Below are positions 39,619-50,343 of a stretch of DNA of 64,000 nucleotides, piece by piece. The stretch spans positions 3,720,001 through 3,784,000 of the forward strand of contig CP079215.1 of the NCBI GenBank assembly GCA_019316985.1. The letters run 5' to 3'. The number at the start of each line of letters is the position of its first letter. Positions within the stretch are counted from its first letter, which is position 1. The stretch comes from Paraniabella defluvii. Its GTDB lineage: Bacteria; Bacteroidota; Bacteroidia; Chitinophagales; Chitinophagaceae. The translations under genes and the position numbers were made by a program. The notes under the pieces are model-generated. The model was not told the DNA's origin and searched no databases. It saw nothing but the letters and a program-made list of their open reading frames with translations.

Positions 39619-41936
39619 ATGAAACAGGCTTTTTGTTTATTCCTTTTAATAATAGGGACATCTGTTTGCTATGCGCAGCAGAAATTCACCCTCAGTGGTA
39701 CTGTTCGCTCCGTACGAACCGGCGAAACCGTCATCAATGCCAGCGTCAGATCTGTTAACAGCCCAGACGGTGTAAGCAGTAATGAGTACGGATTTTATTC
39801 CATTACATTGCCTGCGGGCGACTATGAAATTGAATATAGCGCTGTTGGCTACAATGCGGTCGTAGAAAAAATCAGCCTTACTAAGAATCTCACCAGGAAT
39901 ATCTCGTTGCCCGACGAAATAAAGGACCTGGAGAATGTAGTTGTTTCTGCCGGCGGCAAAGGGCGAACTATTAGTGGTACGCAAATGGGTGTGGAACGAC
40001 TTACGATGAAAGAGGTAAATACCATTCCCATGCTGCTGGGAGAGCGGGACATATTAAAAGCAATACAGCTGCTGCCTGGTATTAAACAGGCCGGCGATGG
40101 GAACAGCGGATTTTATGTACGCGGCGGAAGCGCCGACCAGAACCTGATCCTTTTAGATGAGGCCCAGGTATACAATGCCTCGCACCTGCTGGGCTTTTTC
40201 TCTACCTTCAATTCAGATGCGGTGAAGGATATTACCGTTTATAAAGGAGGTATGCCTGCTCAATACGGAGGCAGGTTGTCTTCGGTACTGGATGTTAAAA
40301 TGAATGAAGGGAATAACCAGAACTATGAATTAAGTGGCGGTGTAGGGTTAATATCGGCAAAGCTGAATCTGGAGGGGCCTATCCAAAAAAATAAATCCTC
40401 TTTTTTACTGTCGGGGCGCAGAACCTATGCCGATGTTTTTGTGCCGCTGGCCAAAGACAGTTCCATAAGAAATAACAAGCTGTATTTTTACGATTATAAT
40501 GCCAAGTTCAATTATAAAATAGGAGACAAGGACAATATCTACGTCTCGGGGTATTTGGGACGGGACTATTTAAAGCTGGATCAGCAGTTTGGTATCAACT
40601 GGGGTAATATTACCGGCACCGTAAGGTGGAACCATATCTTCAACAGCAAGCTATTTTCAAATACCTCGTTTATTTACAGCGATTTTGATTATAATATCAA
40701 TATCAAAAACCCGAGTAACGACCTGGATATCTATTCCAAGATCCGAGACCTGAACCTGAAGCAGGAATTTCAATGGTATGCAGGAAGCCGGCATTCGCTG
40801 CGTTTTGGTTTTAATTCAACCTACCACAAAATAAGACCAGGCGATGTTACTTCATCGGGCACTACCAGCTTTAATAACTTCTATTTGCAAGACAGGTATT
40901 CATGGGAAAATTCTCTTTTTGCTACAGATACCTGGAAGGCCGCTCCTGGCTGAATATAACCTACGGAGCAAGGCTGACTTCTTTTGCCATCCTGGGAGGA
41001 GGAGATTTTTATGAGGTAGACGGAGATGGGAACGTAACAGACACACTCACCTACAGTAAAGGCCAGCTGGTGCATAACTATATAAACCTGGAGCCTCGCC
41101 TGGCTGCCAGCTTTATTTTGAATCCGTCATCATCTTTTAAGGCCTCTTATGTAAGAAATGTGCAAAACCTGCATTTAATGTCTAATTCTACTACCGGTTT
41201 CCCCACCGATAAATGGTTAGCGAGCACCAATATCATTAAACCCGAAATAGCAGACCTGGTGGCACTGGGCTGGTACAAAAATTTAGGGGAAACCAGTATG
41301 AGTTTTCTACCGAAGTGTATTATAAGCAAATGCAGAACCAGATAGACTACCGCACAGGTGCCGACGTGTTTACCAACGACGCTATAGAATCGCAGATATT
41401 ATTTGGAATAGGCCGTGCCTATGGATGGGAAGTTTTTCTAAAAAAGAAAACCGGTAAAACAACCGGATGGGTAAGCTATACCCTGGCGAAAACTGAAAGG
41501 AAAATTGATGGGATCAACGATGGTGAATGGTATAATGCCCGGCAGGACCGTACACACGACATTGCAATTGTAGTGAATCATCAGCTCAGCAGGAAGTGGA
41601 ACCTGGCCGCCAACTGGATCTATTATACGGGAGATGCGGTTACTTATCCCAGCGGTAAATATATCATAGACAACCAGGTGGTTTTTTACTATACCAGGCG
41701 TAATGCAGACAGGATGCCCTCTTATCACCGGTTGGATCTGGGAGCAACCTGGTTGTTAAAAGATAAAAAGAAGTTTAGGTCTGAACTGGCTTTTAGCCTG
41801 TTCAACGCTTATGGAAGGAAAACCCTACGCCATTACATTCAGGCAAAGTGAAGAAGATGCTACCAGAACCGAAGCCGTTAAAACTTCTCTTTTCCGTTTT
41901 GTGCCGTCCATATCGTATAATTTTAAATTCAAGTAG
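39619..41936 (+). CDS. TonB-dependent receptor with carboxypeptidase-like domain, frameshifted
   Basis: A signal peptide (to CYAQ) is followed by a carboxypeptidase-D-like regulatory domain (LSGTVRSVRTGETVINASV), the plug (LLGERDILKAIQLLPGIKQ, GFYVRGGSADQNLILLDE, VKDITVYKGGMPAQYGGRLSSVLDV) and a beta barrel. Breaks lie near 40945, 41300 and 41830. Repaired, it ends SISYNFKFK at 41936, about 772 residues. This receptor type is usually followed by DUF4249 lipoproteins, as here. The ligand is unknown. Confidence 0.87.
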
Positions 41937-41937
41937 G

Positions 41938-42789
41938 ATGTCATCACTTCTAAAATGCATAGGACTTATTGTGATCTCCTCTTTATTGTTCGTGAGTTGT
42001 GAGCGTGTTATACAGGTGAATATAAAAGACGAACCGCTCCGGTTTGTAGTGGAAGGCGTTTTGACCGACGACAGTACCTGCAGGGTACGCTTATCGCAAA
42101 CCAGTAACTTTTATGACACGATCAATTTAACGGGCATCAATGGAGCCAGGGTAACCATTGCAGAAGATGGAAAATCACCTGTTTTGCTGAATCCTTCCGG
42201 TAACAGGGGAGAATACCGGGCAGCATTTACAGGCATTCCGGGAAGAACCTATCATTTACGTGTAGAGTATAAAGATTCTGTTGCGAACCATGTATTTACA
42301 GCCACCTCAACCATGCCACAAAAGGTAAAGCTGGATAGCTTATATATATCAGAGCGGATCTTCCTTGGAAAAATGCGAATGATAGCAGCGATAAGGTTTC
42401 AGGATCCGCCCGCCAGGGGCAATGCCTACCGGTTTGTTCAGCGTGTAGACGGAGAATTGGAAACAACCGTATTTGTAACCAAGGACGATTTGATCAATGG
42501 CCGCTCCGTAATAGAAGAACTTTTGATCTTCAATGATGAATATACACTGAAAAAATGTGACCAGGTAGATGTGGAATTACAAAGTATTGATCAACCCAAT
42601 TACCTGTTCTGGTACAGCTTAAACCAGGGGTCACTGGGTTCGTCGCAGTCGGCGTCGCCGGGTAATCCTGCTACTAATATCAAGGGCGGTGCATTGGGCT
42701 ATTTCAGCGCACATGCAGTGTCTTCGATGAATATTTCCGTTTTCCCCGATTCAACCTGCAGCTATTCTGAAGAAAACTCCAGGAGATGA
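41938..42789 (+). CDS. DUF4249 domain lipoprotein (first)
   Basis: ATG 41938, just after the receptor's stop, gives 283 residues with a lipobox (LLFVSC). The DUF4249 pattern is VIQVNIKDEPLRFVVEGVLTDD, SNFYDTINLTGINGARVTI and GRTYHLRVEY. The protein is exported and probably surface-exposed, and partners the TonB receptor. An in-frame extension to 41848 would read through the receptor end and is rejected. The frame is intact and it overlaps the next gene by ATGA. Confidence 0.85.
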   Translation: MSSLLKCIGLIVISSLLFVSCERVIQVNIKDEPLRFVVEGVLTDDSTCRVRLSQTSNFYDTINLTGINGARVTIAEDGKSPVLLNPSGNRGEYRAAFTGIPGRTYHLRVEYKDSVANHVFTATSTMPQKVKLDSLYISERIFLGKMRMIAAIRFQDPPARGNAYRFVQRVDGELETTVFVTKDDLINGRSVIEELLIFNDEYTLKKCDQVDVELQSIDQPNYLFWYSLNQGSLGSSQSASPGNPATNIKGGALGYFSAHAVSSMNISVFPDSTCSYSEENSRR

Positions 42790-43600
42790 AATGCGGAGCT
42801 CGCCATAAAACCATTGTTGGGAGCGTACTATCCGGCAGCTGCTTTGTTATTATTATAGCGATGGCTTCCTGCGAGAAAGTTATTAACCTGGAGATACCAG
42901 ATGCCGAAAAACAGTATGTAATTGAAGCGGTACTTAGCGATGTAGGGTGCAGGGTGAACCTGTCGCACACGCTCAGCTTATCCGACTCCAACCGGCACCA
43001 GGTGGTTTCGGGAGCCAACATTACCATCTCAGAGGATGGTAAAACTCCTATAAAGCTAACTCAGATCAACGGGGATACTACCGTGCCAACTTGTTTGGAC
43101 GATCAGGCCGTACTTACGCGCTTCGTGTGGAAGTGAACGGGAACGTGTTTACCGCTAATTCAACAGTGCCACCCAAAGTAGCAATAGATACCTTTTATTT
43201 AACCGAAAGACTTTTTTGGCAGAACCAGGAAGGTGGCTACCGTTGAATTTAATGATCCGCCTGGCCCGGGCAATGTGTACAGGTTTATACAGTATGTAAA
43301 TACTAAAAAGATAATAATATATTTATAACCAACGATCACCTGATAGACGGGCGTAAGGCTGTATACGAAATGCTGGTTCTTGACGACGAGAAGGACCCGT
43401 TAAAGAAGGGAGATCAGTTGAGCGTTGAACTATTATCAATTACACCATTTATGTATAGCTATTGGTATAGCCTGAGTGAGAGTGCGCTGGGGCAAAGTCA
43501 GAGTGCTTCACCAGCTAACCCTGTTAATCCTTTCGGGGCAGGCGCTATCGGGTACTTTAGTACGCATATGGTTAGTTCACGTTCGCTTACTCTCAGATGA
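42786..43600 (+). CDS. DUF4249 domain lipoprotein (second), frameshifted
   Basis: It starts in the ATGA overlap with the first DUF4249 gene and is its paralogue: lipobox (IIIAMASC), KVINLEIPDAEKQYVIEAVLSD, GANITISEDGKTPI, GRTYALRVEVNGN and SESALGQSQSASPANPVNPF. Three breaks lie near 43085, 43225 and 43315. About 272 residues when repaired. Tandem DUF4249 genes behind one receptor suggest two surface lipoproteins serving the same channel. Confidence 0.82.
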
Positions 43601-43649
43601 TGGTTTGAAACGTAAAAAGAAAAAATGTAGTATATTCACTAAAGATAGA

Positions 43650-43664
43650 CAAAAACGATTTTGC
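43650..43664 (+). promoter_or_regulatory. Candidate LacI-type operator upstream of the LacI gene
   Basis: CAAAAACGATTTTGC contains AAnCGnTT, the core of LacI-family operators, and shares the 12-mer AAAAACGATTTT with three sites in the following locus (48751-48763, 56536-56548, 59554-59566). It lies 138 bases before the LacI start, so it may serve autoregulation. Confidence 0.45.
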
Positions 43665-43801
43665 CTTCAGCAATTTGAATGTTTGTAGGATGAAACAAAG
43701 AGCATTGTTGACGGAGTTGGAAGAGTTATTGTATTTTCACTTCCCGCAATTGATTGCTTTTTTGACAAAAACAAATAACCGCTATTAGAGATCACTTGAG
43801 T

Positions 43802-44804
43802 ATGAAACAACTATCAATTAAAGACATTGCCCGGATTGCCGGTGTAGTACCTTCTACCGTATCTTTTGTGATCAACGGAAAGGAGAAAGAGATGCGTATC
43901 AGTGAGGAAATGGCCAAAAAGATACGGAAGATTATTAAAGAAACAGGTTATGTTCCTAACAGGTCGGCAGCCAGTTTACGTACGGGGAAAACACATGTAA
44001 TAGGATTGATTGTTGAAGATATTTCAAATACTTTTTTGCGTCGCTGGCTAAAGCTATTGAGGATATCGCTTACCAGGTAGGTTATAGGCTTGTATATTGC
44101 AGTACCGAGAACGATGATAAAAAGGGTGCCGAGCTGATACGTATGCTTCATAAGCAGGTAGACGGTTTTATTGTAACACCTACCAGCGGTATGAAGGAGG
44201 AAGTGCTGAAATTGAAGAAAGCTAAAAAACCTGTGGTATTATTAGACCGGTATTTTACTGATGTAGATATACCCTCCGTATTGGTAGATAATAAAAACGG
44301 TATTCAATCGGGTGTGCAGTTACTCGTGGAGAAGGGATATAAAAAAATTGCTTTTATTGTAACGGCATTGGAGCAAATGCAAATGCAGGACCGTTTAAAC
44401 GCTTTTAAAACAAGCGCCAGGGGGCATCGTTTATTATTTCCCGAATGATACTGGAACTTCCTTTTGCGGCAGAGGAAGACGCATACGAGAGTGGGATCAA
44501 AGATTTTTAACCCGGCACCAGCAGGTAGATGCCATCTTTTTGCAACCAATTACCTGGCTATACAGGGATTAAAGGTATTACAGGAGCTGAAATGGAAAAT
44601 ACCGTCGCGCGTAGCCGTATTATCGTTTGACGACCATGAAATATTTAAACTGTATACACCTGCCATTACATCCATCAGTCAGCCTATTTCGGCTATAGCC
44701 AGGAAGGGATAGAGAACCTGCGGTTACAAATGAATGCCCAGAAAGTGCCTGCCGTGAAGGAGCTCCTGCTGCCGTCGGAATTGATAGTGAGGAAATCTGT
44801 TTAG
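43802..44804 (+). CDS. LacI family transcriptional regulator, frameshifted
   Basis: The N-terminal helix-turn-helix is SIKDIARIAGVVPSTVSFVINGK with the hinge helix NRSAASLRTGKTHVIG. The periplasmic-binding-like ligand domain follows (VDGFIVTPTSG, KPVVLLDRYF, VDAIFFATNYLAIQGL, VLSFDDHEIFKLYTPAITSI). Breaks lie near 44035, 44430, 44520 and 44700. About 335 residues when repaired. ATG 43802 is chosen over TTG 43796. It probably represses the locus to its right in response to a sugar. Its last bases overlap the convergent response-regulator gene. Confidence 0.85.
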
Positions 44805-45576
44805 GCTGGTCCATAAGTTTTTTTAATGTACTCCGATGGAGTCATGCCGAAATGCTTTTGAAAATTCCTGCCCAGCTGCGTTACCGAGCTGTAGCCAACC
44901 GCATCCACCACCTCATTCAGGCGCATATCTTTTGTGCTTAGTATTTCAATGGCTTTTTTAACCGGGTAAGGTTAATGATTTCGGCCGGTGAAAGATCTGA
45001 AAGCGAGTTTATTTTTCTATACAAACTGGTCCGGCTCATATTCATACGTTTGGCCAGTAACGGCACGTCAAGCTCGGTATTGCCCATATTCTCGTAAATA
45101 TGGCGTTCCAATGTTTCCAGGAAAGATTTGTCTGTTTCGTTAGACGCCATGCTGGTGATATGCGCAGTGGGTGATTTGGCGAAGTAAGATTTTAACCGCT
45201 CCCGGTTTGTTAAGAGGCTTTTGATTTGTGCTGTTAAAAATTCCATGGAGAACGGCTTTTCCACATACACGTCTGCCCCAACATGTAAGCCTTCAATTTT
45301 GGATTGCAGGGTATTTTTAGCGGTTAGTAAGATGATAGGAATATGGCTGAATTCGTAGTCTGATTTAATTTTTTCACAAAATTCAAAACCATCCATTTCC
45401 GGCATCATTACATCACTGATAATAAGGTTTACCTGATGATCCCGCAGTAAGGCAAGCCCTTCAATGCCGTTGCGTGCGCAAACAACCTCGTAATCATTTT
45501 TAAGCGTGTCAGACAATATGAAGAGCATGTCGTCATGATCGTCTGCAATCAGTATTGTTTTGTTTTTATCACTCAT
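44801..45576 (-). CDS. Response regulator with AraC-type DNA-binding domain, frameshifted
   Basis: ATG 45576 gives MSDKNKTILIADDHDDML, a natural receiver start. The phospho-acceptor Asp is in LIISDVMMPEMDGFEF, with LTAKN and VEKPF as the switch residues. After a linker comes an AraC-type HTH domain (VPLLAKRMNMSRTSLYRKI, and after a lost G near 44963, LNEVVDAVGYSSVTQLGRNFQKHFGMTPSEYIKK). About 259 residues. This is normally the C-terminal half of a hybrid two-component protein; here it begins 36 bases after the kinase stop. Confidence 0.82.
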
Positions 45577-45612
45577 AACTGGAGTAAGTATTGCTACCCG
45601 TAGCGCTGAATT

Positions 45613-48600
45613 TCAGGGGAAAGCTACAGAAAAAATATTCATATTGTTCACCACCTCGTATTTAAGATATCCTTTATGAAGAAGCGTAAGTGAATTCACG
45701 AGCGAAAGGCCAATTCCCGAACCTCCTATGCCCTGGTGATAAGGTCTCACAAATGGTTCGAATATATGATCCCTCAGGTTTTCAGGAACTGGTTTTCCAT
45801 CATTCACCACGTTGCAGGTAACGATCTCCAGCAGGTGGTTACATTCGAAATTTATTTCTATATATTTTTCGCAATATTTGATGGCATTGTCAATAAGGTT
45901 ACTAATGATTTTCGTCAATGCTTCTTTATCCGCAGCTATAATTATTTTTTTGCGAAGGCGGTATAAAGCGGAGCGTAATATCTTTTCCGTTATTGCTGTG
46001 GAAAAAGACCGAACAATCCGCCCGTTATTTCTACCATATCAATATCCGTAAGAAAAAGCTGGTAGTGCTCGGTTTCAATTTTTCTGAAGTCAAGCAACTG
46101 TTGTGTTAATGCCAGTAATCTTTCCGTATTGCTATTCATGATCTGGAGATACTGGTGCAGGTGAGGCATACCGCTTAAGGCTCCTGTAATACGCTCCAGG
46201 GGAAGTTTGATAAGCGTAAGGGGTGTTTTTATTTCGTGGGTAATATTGGTAAAGAAATCCATCTTGGACTGATATAGCTCTTTCTCTTTCGTTAGCTTAA
46301 AAATATTCATTTTATAAAGCTGCTTTTCCTGCTGACGTCTCACGTAAAAATTAAAAATAGCAACGGTAATAACAAGGGTAAGGAGTATATATAAAAAGTA
46401 GGCCAGGTGCGATTTCCAGAAAGGCGGTAATATTTCTATAGACAGGGTTTTGCTGTTAAGCATCCATTCGCCGTTGTTGTTGGTAGATCTGATACTGATA
46501 TCGTACCTCCCCGGCGTTAAATTGGTAAAAGTTATTCTACGGCTGTTGCCAACCTGGTACCAGCTCCCTTTATTGATTTTATAGGCATACTCAATATTGA
46601 TGGGATCGGTATAATTGAGCGCAACATAGTCAATGTTGAAAGTAGATTGGTTATAGGGCAGGGTAATAAGGTCCTTATTAATCAGGGTATTTCGTTTCTA
46701 GACCCGAATGGAGCTGTATCGCCCAGCTGCTGCAGGCTTGTGATATACAGCATAGGGGTATATGCCGCAGATCTGTAAAAAGCCGGATTGAATTTTATCA
46801 GGCCTTTAATACTCCCCAGGTAAATCTGGCCATCGGTATCTTTAAAAACAGACTGGTAGTTAAACTGGTTATTGAGCAGTCCGTTGTATTGCCTGAATGT
46901 TTTTATCTTTTGTGTCGTTCCATCCAGTAATGCGAGCCCCGGGAGGTAGGTATCCAATAGTTCCCGCTGTTATCTTTAATGATACTGTACACAATGCCGC
47001 TGGGTAAACCATTGTCCTGGTTATAGTGCCTGAAGGTTTTGGTCTTTAGGTTGATATTAAAAAGCCCGTCGATTGTACAAACCCAAAGGTGATGATCTGG
47101 TTCATGCATTAAGTATAAAATACGGGTACGTCTTAGCTGATCTTCTTTGTCTGACAGGAGTACAAACGATGAGGTATCCGTTTTATTTATGTAAAACAGG
47201 CCTTTGTTATGCGTTCCGGTCCAAATGGTACCCTGGTTATCCTGCGTAATCGCCGAATAAAACGCATCTGCCGGCAGCTTTCTAAACAGGTGAAATTGCC
47301 CCGTTCCGGGTCAAAACGGTATAAACCGTGCGACGTACAGGTTAGAATGACACCGTTACTGGCTTGAAATATTTTATTAATAAAGTTGCTTTTTAAATCG
47401 TAAGCGCCGGTACCTGCGTTGAAGTGCCGCCCCACCTTCCCGCTGTATATATCCATAACATCAAGCCCGTGCTCAAAGGTTCCTATAAGCAGCTGATTGC
47501 CGGTAGCGAGCAACCCGTGAATATTGGTGCTGGAAAGCTGGTTGGCTTCATCGGGTAAATGACGGGTAAACTCCTTTTTACCGGGTTATAGCTGGTAAGT
47601 CCGCCATCTTCCGATCCGATCCACAGTGTGCCGTACTTATCTTTTGTAATTTCCTGATGGCATTACCGCTTAACGAATTAGGCTGTGCTGTTGGGAAATA
47701 TTTTTCGAATGTCAGTGCCGTATTGGCCAGGTAGTTAACCCCGCCAAAATAAGAGCCAATCCATATACCGCCTTCACTGTCTTTACATAATGCGTATAAA
47801 GCATTGTCAGAAAGCGAAAAAGGGTTCATAGGGTCTTTGTGTAGGTTCTGGTATTTACCGGTGACCGTGTTGTAGATATATAAGCCATCTTCAGTACTGA
47901 TAAAAATAGTAGTGTCCGAAGCCTGGAGAATATTGCGTACAAAAACAGTTTGGTTACTGTTATTTTCGTGAATCAGGCTCCGGGTTACTTTTGTTGATAG
48001 ATTCAGTTCCAGTAGCCCCTCTCTCGAAGACCCTATGATCAGTTTATTACTTTTATATGGGTAAATGGCTTCAATACTGTTTTGGGGAGCAGATGATACG
48101 GGATAAATGACCGCTTTATTTTCTTTGATGTAGGCCACCCTGCCATCAGGAGTGCCAACCCAGATGCCACCCTTTTCGTCTTTAGTAAGGACGGATACAT
48201 GCTTGATGCCCGGTATGTATTTTTTATAAAGCTTTTGGGCCGGCATATTATAATAGTACAACTCATCTTTTAATATAAACCATAAAAGTCCGCCTGTATC
48301 ATCGCATATGCTTCTTACCGTTCCGTTTCCTGCTGCTATCGGGTGATTAAACTGGTCATTACGCACATCATAGATGCCAATACCTTTCTCGGTGCCCACC
48401 CATAAGTTTCCTTTTTGGTCTTCATAAAGGCAGTAAACAGAATTGCTTCTCAGGCTATGTTGGTTGTGGGCCTGGTTGCGGTATACTTTAAAGTCATTGC
48501 CATCAAACCGGTTCAGGCCTTCTGAAGTACCCAGCCAGATAAATCCAAACCGGTCCTGCAGCGCGGTAATAACAGTGTTATTGGATAAACCGTCTTCCAC

Positions 48601-48689
48601 CTCATAATGTCTAAAATAAAAGGGCTGCGATTTTACGGCAACGGTGCAGCAAAAAAGAAAGAGAAAAGCAGAATCTTATATTTTATCAT
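45613..48689 (-). CDS. Propeller-domain sensor histidine kinase (HTCS type), frameshifted
   Basis: ATG 48689 starts a signal sequence, then about twelve two-component propeller repeats (GLSNNTVITALQDRFGFIWLGTSEGLNRF, DQKGNLWVGTEKGIGIY and others), a Y_Y_Y domain, one membrane helix (HLAYFLYILLTLVITVAIF), the H-box FFTNITHEIKTPLTLI, N-box LIDNAIKY and G-box GIGGSGIGLSLV. It stops at SVAFP (45613). Breaks lie near 48640, 47650, 47280, 46930, 46690 and 46010. About 1,026 residues. It senses an oligosaccharide in the periplasm and signals to the next gene's product. Confidence 0.83.
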
Positions 48690-48718
48690 TGGGGAGTAAA
48701 TAGCTAAGTTCCAAAATT

Positions 48719-48783
48719 GGTACAAATTGATGAAATTTTGGTACAAAACGAAAAATCGTTTTTGCTGTGGGGGCTTAATTTTA
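48719..48783 (+). promoter_or_regulatory. Composite promoter of the SusC/D operon: direct repeats, LacI-like palindrome, -7 box
   Basis: GGTACAAA occurs at 48719-48726 and 48740-48747, 21 bp apart. GAAAAATCGTTTTTG follows at 48750-48764 and a -7-like box TAATTTTA at 48776-48783. The proximal repeat lies near -43. The same elements with the same spacing are found at 56504-56568. Direct repeats at two helical turns suit an AraC-type regulator; the CG-centred palindrome suits LacI. A leader of about 220 bases precedes the first gene. Confidence 0.6.
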
Positions 48784-49009
48784 TGCCCTGTTTGCCTGAT
48801 GAGTGAATTGATTGTAAACCAGAACAGGACCCATGTAGAAAGGCGTGCAAATATGCTGAGAACGATGCTTGGATGACCTGCAAACTTTAAAAACCGTGAT
48901 CTGAAATCAAACAGGATGCGTTTGATAAGGGGAAAATATTGTGCCTGCCATGACCGCTCCCGAAGCAAAACGAGTTAGTTATCGAATTGTATTAATAAAC
49001 AACTGTCAT

Positions 49010-50332
49010 ATGAAACAAAATGTCTTTTCGCATTTTAAGTGTTTATGGGCTATAATAGTTACGCTTTTTATTCTGATTGCCTGTAAAAGGACAATGAAAC
49101 AAATAAGGAGCAGCCGGTTCCTTTGATCCTTCAAGGCCTGTAACTATTGAACGTTTTACGCCGGATAGTGGCGGCGTTACAACCCAGATGGTAATTTATG
49201 GGAGCAATTTTGGCACCGATACTTCTTTAATAAAAGTGTATGTAAACGATAAGCGCGCGCCCTTAATTGGTTCCTCAGGATCGATCTTATATGTGCTGGT
49301 TCCGTCAAAAGCAGGCACCGGCGAGGTAAAGGTAGTAATGGGGCGCGGAGCTGATACCAAAGAGGTAAAAGCTGCATCACCATTTACCTATATTTTCCGT
49401 CCTTCCGTGAGTACATTAGCCGGTTTTACCAACGAAAGGGGAGAGTCGTCAATTGTAGACGGCGATATAAAAAAGGCCCAGTTTGAGGAACCCTACTGGC
49501 TTTGTTTTGATCAGCATAAGAATATTTACTTACTGGAAGAGTCGCGGGGTTAAGGTTTATAGATTCTGCACTAACTACGGTAAAAACACTTTTCAGAAGC
49601 GGTAACGGACTGAGCCGCGTACGTACATTGTCGTTCAATCCTACCTGGGACACTTTATATGTGACCAACGATCAGGGTGATGACAGGGGCATCAGCTCAG
49701 TAGTGCTGACACCTCTTTCGGGTTTCACCCGTTGGAATGCCCTTACCTATAGCAAACAGTGTAACGGAGGTGATGTACAGCCGCAAACCGGTGATTACTT
49801 TATAAATTCCTATGCCAACGGGCAGGTATACCAATGGGATCGTGGTACTAAGTCTTTAAAAGAGCTATACCGGGTGGGAGATAACCAGTGGGAGTTCAAT
49901 ATCCAGTTTGCTCCCAGCGGCGATTTTGCATACCTGGTAGCGGTGAACAGGCATTATATTTTAAAGGCAGACTATAACAGACAAACAAGAACGCTGGAAT
50001 CTCCCGTACATTTTGTGGGCCAGAGAAGCTCTGCCGGGTACCAGGACGGTGTAGGAACGGCGGCAAAGTTTAACGAACCGCACCAGGGAGCTTTCGATGA
50101 ATTTAATAATTTCTATGTATGCGACCGGATGAACCATGTTATCCGGAAAATAACACCGGACGGCGTGGTCACTACTTTCGCCGGCCGGCCCAATCAGTAT
50201 GGATACACCGATGGCGCCTTAAGAGATGCCCGTTTTGATCGTCCACATGGAATAATATATGACAAGGATATCGGAACATTTTATATAGCTGACCAGAAGA
50301 ACAGACGTATAAGAGTAATAACAACCGAATAA
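49010..50332 (+). CDS. IPT/TIG and NHL-repeat lipoprotein, frameshifted
   Basis: A lipoprotein signal ends in ILIAC. An IPT/TIG domain (IERFTPDSGGVTTQMVIYGSNFG) follows, then NHL-type propeller repeats (FEEPYWLCFDQHKNIYLLEE, FNEPHQGAFDEFNNFYVCDR, FDRPHGIIYDKDIGTFYIAD). Breaks lie near 49092 and 49550. About 441 residues when repaired. Such IPT-NHL lipoproteins are surface glycan-binding components in Bacteroidota utilisation loci. It is first in the plus-strand operon, 11 bases before SusC. Confidence 0.82.
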
Positions 50333-50343
50333 AACCAGCCATA

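Noticed and set aside
41848..41937. N-terminal extension of the first DUF4249 protein
   Set aside because: These bases encode the end of the TonB receptor in another frame. ATG 41938 gives a proper lipoprotein signal.
43690..43788. A 32-codon frame just upstream of LacI
   Set aside because: It has a plausible composition but no recognised similarity and no start signal. It is too short to support as a gene.
48633..48968. Minus-strand open frame of about 110 codons upstream of the kinase
   Set aside because: It only reaches the kinase region through the frame break at the signal peptide, and covers the intergenic regulatory repeats. The composition is not coding-like.
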